Shown: positions 1-5,001 of the stretch, piece after piece
Position numbering within the stretch: position 1 is the first letter of the stretch
Layout of the letters: the number at the start of each line of letters is the position of its first letter
Source: Novosphingobium sp. UBA1948
GTDB lineage: Bacteria; Pseudomonadota; Alphaproteobacteria; Sphingomonadales; Sphingomonadaceae
DNA length: 5,001 nt
Direction: 5' to 3'
NCBI GenBank assembly: GCA_002336765.1
Contig: DDES01000058.1
Span: 1 to 5,001 of the forward strand
Position numbers and translations under genes: made by a program
The notes under the pieces: generated by a model
What the model saw: only the letters and a program-made list of their open reading frames with translations
What the model was told of the DNA's origin: nothing
Databases searched by the model: none

Positions 1-289
1 GGATGAAGTGCTTGATCATCTCTTCCGCGATTTCGATATCGGCGATCACACCATCGCGCAGCGGACGGATGGCCTCGATATTGTCGGGCGTCTTGCCCAT
101 CATCATCTTGGCATCATCGCCCACGGCCTTCACGCTCTTGTGGCCATTGATTGTCTCGATGGCGACCACGCTGGGCTCGTTGAGCACGATGCCGCGATCC
201 TGAACATAAACCAGCGTGTTGGCCGTACCGAGGTCGATGGCCATATTTTGCGAACCGAACTTGAAGAATCGCGAGAAGAAAGACGACAT
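1..289 (-). CDS. mreB: Rod shape-determining protein MreB, N-terminal part (runs off left edge)
   Basis: Bacterial actin homologue that polymerises along the inner membrane on ATP and positions the elongation-phase peptidoglycan machinery. Ninety-six complete codons are visible, against about 345 residues usual for the family, so the C-terminal three quarters lie outside the window. Residues 2-14 are a short Phe/Arg/Lys-rich stretch (SSFFSRFFKFGSQ), as expected of an N-terminal membrane-binding helix. Residues 17-28 (AIDLGTANTLVY) carry the actin phosphate-1 loop, and the stretch to residue 96 (LNEPSVVAI, KMMMGKTPDNIEAIRPLRDGV) follows the MreB pattern closely. The ATG at 289-287 was chosen because it gives this conserved N-terminus; the frame stays open further upstream but offers no matching start. 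A weak GGAT at 299-296 lies 6 bases before the start. The gene is divergent from mutL. mreC and mreD usually follow mreB, but that side is not in the window. Identification is near certain. Confidence 0.96.
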   Translation of the reverse strand, partial: MSSFFSRFFKFGSQNMAIDLGTANTLVYVQDRGIVLNEPSVVAIETINGHKSVKAVGDDAKMMMGKTPDNIEAIRPLRDGVIADIEIAEEMIKHFI

Positions 290-394
290 CGAATAATCCG
301 TGATTTTGCGCGAATTTCCGGCGCAGGGCAGGGCAATCCGGCGGGAACATGGGGGACAGGACGCGGCTCCATAACCCAAGGAAAAGACAAAGGC

Positions 395-404
395 CAAAAT
401 TTTG
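395..404. promoter_or_regulatory. Perfect 10-base palindrome overlapping the mreB -10 region
   Basis: CAAAATTTTG is a perfect inverted repeat and an AT-rich island in GC-rich DNA. It overlaps the proposed mreB -10 box, so it could be an operator half or simply the melting region of the promoter. It is short enough to arise by chance, and no known regulator motif is recognised in it. Confidence 0.2.
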
Positions 405-429
405 TTGGACCTGTCTCGCCTTGTGTCAA
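399..429 (-). promoter_or_regulatory. Candidate sigma-70-type promoter for mreB
   Basis: On the minus strand a perfect TTGACA -35 box lies at 429-424. Downstream there are two possible -10 boxes: AACAAA at 406-401 with a 17-base spacer, or CAAAAT at 404-399 with a 19-base spacer. Neither -10 is close to consensus, but this is the most AT-rich spot in the intergenic region and it points towards mreB. Transcription would start near 393 and give a leader of roughly 105 bases. The -35 match is seen directly; promoter function is inferred. Confidence 0.42.
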
Positions 430-440
430 CCAACCGCCGC

Positions 441-445
441 GAATC
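441..445. promoter_or_regulatory. GANTC site (CcrM methylation target) in the mreB/mutL intergenic region
   Basis: GAATC at 441-445 matches GANTC, the sequence methylated by CcrM in most alphaproteobacteria and read by the cell-cycle regulator GcrA. It lies 11 bases upstream of the proposed mreB -35 box. GANTC is infrequent in this window; I noted others only inside genes (for example 266-270, 3030-3034, 3829-3833). The motif is seen directly; a regulatory role is inference. Confidence 0.25.
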
Positions 446-488
446 GAACCCGCCTTGCCGCACCTTGGCCCCTTGCGCGCTCTATTGC

Positions 489-511
489 ATCCGCGAAGGA
501 GCGGGTTTTTT
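489..511 (+). terminator. Intrinsic-terminator-like hairpin upstream of mutL
   Basis: Bases 489-494 (ATCCGC) can pair with 501-506 (GCGGGT) around a 6-base GAAGGA loop, with one G-T wobble at 490/505, and a run of six T follows at 506-511. The shape is that of a Rho-independent terminator on the plus strand, though the stem is short, with only four GC pairs at its core. No plus-strand gene lies upstream in the window (only the antisense of mreB), so it would end an unannotated small or antisense RNA, or act as an attenuator in a mutL leader. On the minus strand there is no T-run, so it does not serve mreB. Confidence 0.35.
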
Positions 512-579
512 GGCCCTGCATAGCTTTTCCGGTGGATATCGCCCTTCGCGCTGTGCGGGGCTTGGGGGATGCCGCCTAT

Positions 580-585
580 AAGGGG
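580..585 (+). promoter_or_regulatory. Tightly spaced ribosome binding site, or -10 box of a leaderless mutL message
   Basis: AAGGGG at 580-585 can pair with the 16S anti-Shine-Dalgarno sequence (one G-U), but only 2 bases separate it from the ATG at 588, well below the usual 5-9. The overlapping TATAAG at 577-582 resembles a -10 box and would place the transcription start at about the A of the ATG, giving a leaderless message; the -35 region at the matching distance (TGTGCG, 552-557, 19-base spacer) is poor. An in-frame TAA at 579-581 rules out any earlier start. Confidence 0.4.
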
Positions 586-587
586 CC

Positions 588-2429
588 ATGCCGATCATCC
601 GCCGCCTGCCCGAAATTCTCGTCAACCGCATTGCCGCGGGGGAAGTGGTCGAGCGCCCCGCCTCCGCGCTCAAGGAACTGGTGGAGAACGCCATCGATGC
701 GGGCGCGCGCCAGATCACCGTCAAACTGGCCGATGGCGGGCTGGACGGGATCGAGGTGACCGACGATGGCTGCGGCATGTCGCCCGACCAGATGGAGCTG
801 GCGCTCGAACGCCATGCCACCTCGAAGCTGCCCGATGAAGCCATCGAAATGGTGACCACGCTGGGCTTTCGCGGCGAGGCTCTGCCCTCCATCGCCAGCG
901 TTTCGCGCTTCACCATCGAGAGCCGGACCAGAGATAGTCAGGGTGGCGACGCGGTGGAAGGCTGGCGGCGCGTGGTGGATCATGGCGAAGTGGTGGGCGA
1001 TGGCCCCGCCGCGCTGCCGCCCGGCACCCGTATCCGCGTGGAACAGCTGTTTGCCAAGATCCCCGCGCGGCGCAAATTCCTGCGCTCGGGGCGCAGCGAA
1101 TATGCCGCCTGCCTCGATGTGGTGCGCCGCCTCGCGATGGCGCGGCCCGAGGTCGGCTTTGTGCTGGAGCATGACGGGCGCCGCGTGTTGGCGGTGCAGG
1201 CGGGCGAGACGGCGCCGCAGCGCGTGGCCCGCATCATGGCGCGCGAACTGGCCGAGGATGGCGTGGTGATCGACCTGCAACGCCCAACATCCTCGGGCGA
1301 TGTGCGTCTGACGGGCGTGGCGGGCTTGCCCACCTTCAACCGCGGCGTGGCCGATCACCAGTATCTCTTCGTCAATGGCCGTCCAGTGAAGGACAGGCTG
1401 CTGGTTGGCGCGGTGCGCGGCGCTTATGCCGAGATGCTGGCGCGTGATCGCCATGCGGTGCTGGCACTGTTTCTGGACGTGCCGCCCGGCGATGTCGATG
1501 TGAACGTGCATCCCGCCAAGACCGAGGTGCGCTTCCGCGATCCGGCCTTTGTGCGCGGCTTCATCGTCTCCGGCCTGCGCCATGCGCTCGACAGCGCGGG
1601 GCAAAAGACCGCGCAGAGCCCCGCCGCCGATGCCATGGCCAACTGGCAGACCGAGCCGGTCACACCCGCCTCGGCGCCGGTTGGCGCCAGCCTGCAAAGC
1701 CTGTTCGCGCGGCAATACGCGCCGCAGCCGTCTTTCGCGTCCAACCGTCTCAACGAGGCAGGCGCGGCATGGCGCAGTTATGAGGCGGATGTTCTGGCCC
1801 CGCAGGCGCGTGCGGAGATAGCCGAGGACGTGACGCCGCAAGCGGATCATCCGTTGGGCGTGGCGCGCGGGCAGGTGGCGGGCACCTATATCATTGCCGA
1901 GGCCGCCGATGGTCTGGTGATCGTCGATCAACATGCCGCGCATGAGCGCATCACACTGGAACGCCTGCGCGCGGCGGGCATGGGCGAGGCGGTGGCGCGG
2001 TCGCAGGCTTTGTTGCTGCCCGAGGTGGTTGAACTGGAGGAACCGGCTTGCGACCGGCTGGAGGAAGCGGGCGAGGTGCTCGGCCAATTCGGCCTGACGC
2101 TGGAGCGGTTTGGCCCCACCGCCATGCTGGTGCGCGCGGTGCCCACCGTGCTGGGCAGGGGCGATGTTCAGGCGCTGGTGCGCGATATTGCCGATGATCT
2201 GGCGCAGAATGGCGCCGCGCTGCTGCTAGGCGAGCGGCTAGACCATGTGCTGGCCACGATGGCCTGCCACGGCTCGGTGCGCTCGGGCCGCGCGTTGGGC
2301 GTGGCGGAAATGAACGCCCTGCTGCGCGAGATGGAGGTTACGCCCCGCTCGGGCCAGTGCAACCACGGGCGGCCGACATGGGTGAAGCTCGCCCATGCCG
2401 ATATCGAGAAACTGTTCGGGCGGCGTTAG
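588..2429 (+). CDS. mutL: DNA mismatch repair protein MutL (endonuclease type)
   Basis: MutL couples mismatch recognition by MutS to strand incision and excision. The 613-residue protein is a normal family length. The N-terminal GHKL ATPase is complete: E30 and N34 in KELVENAIDAG, D59-G63 (DDGCG), GFRGEAL at 93-99, and the transducer motif VNVHPAKTEVRF with K311. A Pro/Ala/Gln-rich linker spans about 340-430. The C-terminal domain carries the metal-binding nuclease motif DQHA(x)2E(x)4E at D447-E458, then ACHGS around C560 and CNHGRP at C591-P596. A clamp-binding motif, QALLLP, lies at 473-478. MutL proteins with this nuclease motif nick DNA themselves, in species without MutH. Translation must begin at 588, because an in-frame stop sits at 579-581 and residues 3-24 fit the family start. 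The gene stands alone on its strand, divergent from mreB, and its stop overlaps the stop of the convergent gene by 4 bases. Confidence 0.97.
   Translation: MPIIRRLPEILVNRIAAGEVVERPASALKELVENAIDAGARQITVKLADGGLDGIEVTDDGCGMSPDQMELALERHATSKLPDEAIEMVTTLGFRGEALPSIASVSRFTIESRTRDSQGGDAVEGWRRVVDHGEVVGDGPAALPPGTRIRVEQLFAKIPARRKFLRSGRSEYAACLDVVRRLAMARPEVGFVLEHDGRRVLAVQAGETAPQRVARIMARELAEDGVVIDLQRPTSSGDVRLTGVAGLPTFNRGVADHQYLFVNGRPVKDRLLVGAVRGAYAEMLARDRHAVLALFLDVPPGDVDVNVHPAKTEVRFRDPAFVRGFIVSGLRHALDSAGQKTAQSPAADAMANWQTEPVTPASAPVGASLQSLFARQYAPQPSFASNRLNEAGAAWRSYEADVLAPQARAEIAEDVTPQADHPLGVARGQVAGTYIIAEAADGLVIVDQHAAHERITLERLRAAGMGEAVARSQALLLPEVVELEEPACDRLEEAGEVLGQFGLTLERFGPTAMLVRAVPTVLGRGDVQALVRDIADDLAQNGAALLLGERLDHVLATMACHGSVRSGRALGVAEMNALLREMEVTPRSGQCNHGRPTWVKLAHADIEKLFGRR
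2377..2397. other. Hairpin inside the 3' end of mutL, near the convergent stop codons
   Basis: CATGGGTG (2377-2384) can pair with CGCCCATG (2390-2397) around a 5-base loop: eight pairs with one G-T. It lies about 30 bases before the mutL stop and 29 bases beyond the stop of the minus-strand gene. Neither strand has a T-run after it, so it is not a classical terminator. It may help stop transcription from either side, or be a by-product of the conserved coding sequence there (residues 597-604). Confidence 0.2.
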
Positions 2430-3631
2430 CGGCGCAACACTGTGCGGAAAGGGGCATCGTCCCCGTCGCGTATCTTGCGCGGCGGCAGGCCGACCAGATC
2501 GCGGATCAACGGTTCGACATCGACATTGTCGAAACCCGGCAAAGTCCCCTTGGCACGGATCGACGGGCCGCTGGCAATGAACAGCGCCGCCATCTCCGGA
2601 GCGTGGTTGTCAAAGCCGTGCGTGCCGCCATGCGGCGCCTTCTTCGGCTCTTTGCCCAGCACCAGCCACCCCGCATCAGCCAGACAGAGATAGGCCGGCA
2701 CGCGGGGGTGGCTGCCATAGTGGAAACGGGCTGGGATTTGCGCCTTGGGCCAGCATTGCACATGCTCGGGAGCCTTGGCGATCGCCGCTTCAAGCGCCGC
2801 CTCGTGGCCAGCCACAGCATTGAACGTGGCAAAGGGCCCATCCTCGACCAACTGGAAATCCGCCGGATTGGCGAAGCGGTCGAGGCGCAGAACACGCGTC
2901 TCGGAGATGGCCGCCATGCCATGATCGGCCACCACCACCACATTGGCCCTGATGCCCAGTGCAACCAGCCCGCGCCGCAATTGCCCGATCGCCTTGTCCA
3001 CCTCGGCCACCGCGCGGGTCACTTCCGCAGAATCCGGCCCGAAATCGTGCCCAGCCGTATCCACCAGATCGAAATAGGTCGTCACCAGCGCAGGACGCTG
3101 CCCCGCAGGCCGCCGCAGCCAGTCGAGCACGCCATCCACCCGCTGACGGTTGGACACATTCTGGTTGAACTGCACCCAATCATGCGGACGCACCCCGCCA
3201 TGGTCGACATTCGAGCCGGGCCAGAACATGGTGGCCGTGTGGATGCCTGCCTTTTCCGCATCCACCCACACCGGATCGGCATCCGACCACCAGAAAGCGT
3301 CGTCGGTCGCCATTGTGAATTTCTCGCCCTTGCGGCGATCATCATACATGGTGTTGGCGACGATGCCGTTGTGATCGGGCACCAGTCCCGTCACCAGCGT
3401 GGTATGGTTGGGAAAGGTCTTGCTGGGAAAAGACGGCCGCATCGATGCCTGCACACCGGCGCGGGCAAGGGTCGCCAGATTGGGCGTGACGCCGCGTTGC
3501 AGATAGTCCGGCCGGAAACCGTCGATGGATACCAGGATCGTGACCGGCCGTTTGACCGGCGCGCGCGCGGCGGCGGGCTGGGCCAGCAGGCTGGAGAGCA
3601 GGAGGGCGAGCGCGACCACGAGACGTTTCAT
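2426..3631 (-). CDS. Exported nucleotide pyrophosphatase/phosphodiesterase (NPP) family enzyme, alkaline phosphatase superfamily
   Basis: The 401-residue protein probably hydrolyses nucleotide or related phosphodiesters in the periplasm. Residues 1-24 form a signal peptide (MKRL, Leu/Val/Ala core, AQPAAARA) with no lipobox cysteine. All catalytic positions expected of two-zinc NPPs are visible: D37 (SIDGFRPD), nucleophile T72 in SKTFPNH, N93 (GIVAN), D191 and H195 (VDTAGHD), D236 and H237 (ADHGM), H338 (THGFDNH). Y186 and F73 lie where nucleobase-stacking residues occur in the characterised Xanthomonas enzyme, from memory, so a nucleotide substrate is plausible but unproven. An in-frame GTG at 3649 would add six residues ahead of the signal peptide; the ATG at 3631 is preferred because AGGGT lies 6 bases before it. 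The gene starts 48 bases after the MaoC-like gene and probably belongs to its transcript. Its TAA overlaps the mutL TAG. Family assignment is strong; the substrate is unknown. Confidence 0.9.
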   Translation of the reverse strand: MKRLVVALALLLSSLLAQPAAARAPVKRPVTILVSIDGFRPDYLQRGVTPNLATLARAGVQASMRPSFPSKTFPNHTTLVTGLVPDHNGIVANTMYDDRRKGEKFTMATDDAFWWSDADPVWVDAEKAGIHTATMFWPGSNVDHGGVRPHDWVQFNQNVSNRQRVDGVLDWLRRPAGQRPALVTTYFDLVDTAGHDFGPDSAEVTRAVAEVDKAIGQLRRGLVALGIRANVVVVADHGMAAISETRVLRLDRFANPADFQLVEDGPFATFNAVAGHEAALEAAIAKAPEHVQCWPKAQIPARFHYGSHPRVPAYLCLADAGWLVLGKEPKKAPHGGTHGFDNHAPEMAALFIASGPSIRAKGTLPGFDNVDVEPLIRDLVGLPPRKIRDGDDAPFRTVLRR

Positions 3632-3637
3632 GGCGTC

Positions 3638-3642
3638 ACCCT
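3638..3642 (-). promoter_or_regulatory. Ribosome binding site that decides the NPP start
   Basis: AGGGT on the minus strand, 6 bases before the ATG at 3631-3629. It lies inside the short extension that would be coding if the GTG at 3649 were used, and that GTG has no comparable site before it. This favours the shorter protein, whose signal peptide then begins directly with MKRL. Confidence 0.55.
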
Positions 3643-3679
3643 GTCCCACCCGCTTTTCAAATTCAAGACGGTCGGGGAA

Positions 3680-4159
3680 TTAGTCCTCGATCGGCGCCGA
3701 AGGATCGCGCACGCCGACCATGCCGTTGACCACACAGCGCAACACCGGCTTGCCGTTCTGGTTGATCATGGTCAGTTCGCGGCGCATCAGCCCCATCTCG
3801 GGCCGCGAACGGCTGCGGCGCTTGTTCAGAATCTTGGCCTCCAGCCGCAACCGGTCGCCCGGATAGACAGGGTGCAGCCAGCGCAACTCGTCGATCCCCG
3901 CGCCGCCAAGGCTGGCCAGACCCTGCGCATGCATCTCGTCCACCATCAGCCGCATCATCATGCCGCAGGTGTGCCATCCGCTGGCCGCCAGCGCGCCGAA
4001 AGGCCCGCGCGCGGCGGCTTCGTCGTCAAGGTGGAAATCCTGCGGATCATAGCGCGAGGCAAAGGCGATCACCTCCTCGCGCTCGACCACGCATTCGCCC
4101 AGAACCACGGTCACATCCACCGGCAGGTCTTCGTAAAAGGTGCGGAAGGGCTGGGTCAT
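3680..4159 (-). CDS. MaoC-like hot-dog dehydratase/hydratase
   Basis: The 159-residue single hot-dog protein resembles (R)-specific enoyl-CoA hydratases and related MaoC-domain proteins, which add or remove water across the 2,3 double bond of acyl-CoA thioesters. The active-site segment RYDPQDFHLDDEAA (36-49) has D38 and H43 five residues apart, the spacing of the catalytic Asp/His pair in R-hydratases, and is followed by the family-like GPFGALAASGWHT (52-64). A second conserved block, ELRWLHPVYPGDRLRLEAKI (90-109), shapes the other half of the fold. No signal peptide or membrane segment is seen, so it should be cytosolic. The ATG at 4159 lies 6 bases after the ychF stop, with only a weak GAG as ribosome site, suggesting translational coupling to ychF. 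The physiological substrate cannot be read from the sequence; nearby genes give no pathway clue. It is not the long PaaZ/MaoC fusion protein. Confidence 0.88.
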   Translation of the reverse strand: MTQPFRTFYEDLPVDVTVVLGECVVEREEVIAFASRYDPQDFHLDDEAAARGPFGALAASGWHTCGMMMRLMVDEMHAQGLASLGGAGIDELRWLHPVYPGDRLRLEAKILNKRRSRSRPEMGLMRRELTMINQNGKPVLRCVVNGMVGVRDPSAPIED

Positions 4160-4165
4160 GGGTGC

Positions 4166-5001
4166 TCAGCTATGCAGGAAGTGCATAACGTCGCCGTCAC
4201 GCACGACATAGGCCTTGCCCTCGGCGCGCAGCTTGCCCGCCTCGCGGGCCTTGGCCTCGCCGCCCAGCGACACGAAATCGTCAAAGGCGATGGTTTCGGC
4301 GCGGATGAAGCCTTTTTCGAAATCCGAATGGATCTCGCCCGCCGCGTTGGGGGCGGTGGCGCCATTGTGCACGGTCCAAGCGCGGGCCTCCTTGGGGCCA
4401 ACGGTGAAGAAGGTCAGCAGCCCGAGCAATTCGTAGCCAGCGCGGATGATGCGGGCCAGACCCGTTTCATGCAGGCCCAGCTCGTTCAGGAATTCGGCGC
4501 GCTCGTCGGCTTCCATGCCGATGAGGTCCGCCTCGATGGCGGCCGAGACGATCACCGCCTGCGCGCCCTCGGCCTTGGCCTTTTCAAACACGCGGGCCGA
4601 GAAGGCGTTGCCGCTGGCCGCGCTTTCCTCTTCCACATTGCAGACATAGAGCACGGGCTTGGCGGTCAGCAGTTGCGCCTGCTTGAAGATGCGGGCCTCG
4701 TCGTCATCCTTGGGTTCGGTCAGACGGGCGGGCTTGCCCTCGCGCAGCAATTCGAGCGCCTGCCCCAGCACGCTGGCGATCACCTTGCTTTCCTTGTCGC
4801 CCGCCTGCGCCTTCTTCTGCGCCGCCGGAACGCGCTTTTCGAGGCTCTCCAGATCGGACAGCATCAGCTCGGTCTCGACCGTCTCGGCATCCGAGATCGG
4901 ATCGACGCGGTTGTCGACATGCTGGATATCGTCGTTTTCAAAGCAACGCAGCACATGGACGATGGCATCCACCTCGCGGATGTTGCCGAGGAACTGGTTG
5001 C
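4166..5001 (-). CDS. ychF: Redox-regulated ATPase YchF/OLA1, C-terminal part (runs off right edge)
   Basis: YchF is a TRAFAC-class P-loop NTPase that binds ribosomes and, unlike its Obg relatives, prefers ATP. The window shows 277 complete codons, beginning at NQFLGNIREVDAI; by comparison with E. coli YchF (363 residues) about 88 N-terminal residues with the Walker A and switch regions are outside. Visible parts, counted from that Asn: VHVLRCFENDDIQHV (13-27), a charged helical coiled-coil region (about 40-75, AAQKKAQAGDKE), the G4-equivalent NVEE (111-114) that replaces the GTPase NKxD, the G5-like SAAIE (152-156), and a C-terminal TGS domain (about 190-273, TFFTVGPKEARAW to DGDVMHFL). The GTG at 4972-4970 in this frame is internal, not a start. 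It is probably the first gene of a transcript continuing into the MaoC-like gene and the NPP gene; its promoter is not in view. Confidence 0.96.
   Translation of the reverse strand, partial: NQFLGNIREVDAIVHVLRCFENDDIQHVDNRVDPISDAETVETELMLSDLESLEKRVPAAQKKAQAGDKESKVIASVLGQALELLREGKPARLTEPKDDDEARIFKQAQLLTAKPVLYVCNVEEESAASGNAFSARVFEKAKAEGAQAVIVSAAIEADLIGMEADERAEFLNELGLHETGLARIIRAGYELLGLLTFFTVGPKEARAWTVHNGATAPNAAGEIHSDFEKGFIRAETIAFDDFVSLGGEAKAREAGKLRAEGKAYVVRDGDVMHFLHS

Noticed and set aside
313..344. Short direct repeats (CCGGCG twice, GGGCA in tandem) in the mreB leader
   Set aside because: Units of 5-7 bases in GC-rich DNA are expected by chance and show no regular array.
114..350. An upstream ATG (350-348, minus strand) in the mreB leader opening a frame that overlaps the mreB start
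   Set aside because: It is out of frame with mreB, has no convincing ribosome site, and the protein has no recognisable features. A regulatory upstream frame is possible but nothing supports it.
434..455. tRNA T-loop-like sequence (GGTTCGATTC) on the minus strand
   Set aside because: The flanking bases do not form a five-pair T stem, and no anticodon arm, D arm or acceptor stem with CCA can be built around it.
8..523. A 171-codon open frame on the plus strand across mreB and the intergenic region
   Set aside because: It is mostly the antisense of a clear mreB N-terminus, and its remainder runs through the promoter region and the terminator-like hairpin. No family resemblance.
576..2087. A 503-codon open frame on the minus strand, antisense to mutL
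   Set aside because: It lies entirely over the well-supported mutL sequence. Its His/Arg/Gly/Ala-rich, low-complexity composition is what GC-rich codon bias produces on the opposite strand, and no domain is recognisable.
2451..2464. GGGG/CCCC hairpin just downstream of the mutL stop
   Set aside because: Only four pairs, no T-run on the plus strand, and it lies in coding sequence of the convergent gene; on the minus strand it precedes that gene's stop codon.
3632..3649. GTG start giving a six-residue longer NPP protein
   Set aside because: The ribosome site lies inside this extension, and the extra residues (MGQGDA) would sit unnaturally ahead of a standard signal peptide.

Overview
The window looks like ordinary chromosomal sequence from a GC-rich alphaproteobacterium, most likely a sphingomonad (Novosphingobium/Sphingomonas-like). 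This rests on the style of the MreB, MutL and YchF proteins and the heavy use of GC-ending codons; it is recognition from memory, not a database result. No mobile element, CRISPR array, rRNA, tRNA or clear sign of recent transfer is visible.

Layout: (1) 1-289, minus strand: the first 96 codons of mreB, the cell-shape actin homologue, running off the left edge. (2) 290-587: a divergent intergenic region. It holds a good -35 box pointing towards mreB, a short perfect palindrome, one GANTC site and, on the plus strand, a terminator-like hairpin with a T6 run before mutL. (3) 588-2429, plus strand: complete mutL, of the endonuclease-bearing type with a clamp-binding motif. (4) 2426-3631, minus strand: a secreted nucleotide pyrophosphatase/phosphodiesterase (NPP) family enzyme that converges on mutL and overlaps it by 4 bases at the stop codons. 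(5) 3680-4159, minus strand: a MaoC-like hot-dog hydratase. (6) 4166-5001, minus strand: the C-terminal three quarters of ychF, running off the right edge.

ychF, the MaoC gene and the NPP gene run in the same direction with gaps of 6 and 48 bases and no visible terminator between them, so they probably form one transcript (ychF > maoC-like > NPP). mutL and mreB are transcribed away from each other from the 290-587 region. The genes share no single pathway: they cover cell shape, mismatch repair, a translation-associated ATPase, an acyl-CoA hydratase-like enzyme and a periplasmic phosphodiesterase.

I see no new system here. The points most worth a second look are the hairpin upstream of mutL together with the unusually tight (possibly leaderless) mutL start, and the convergent stop-codon overlap between mutL and the NPP gene.
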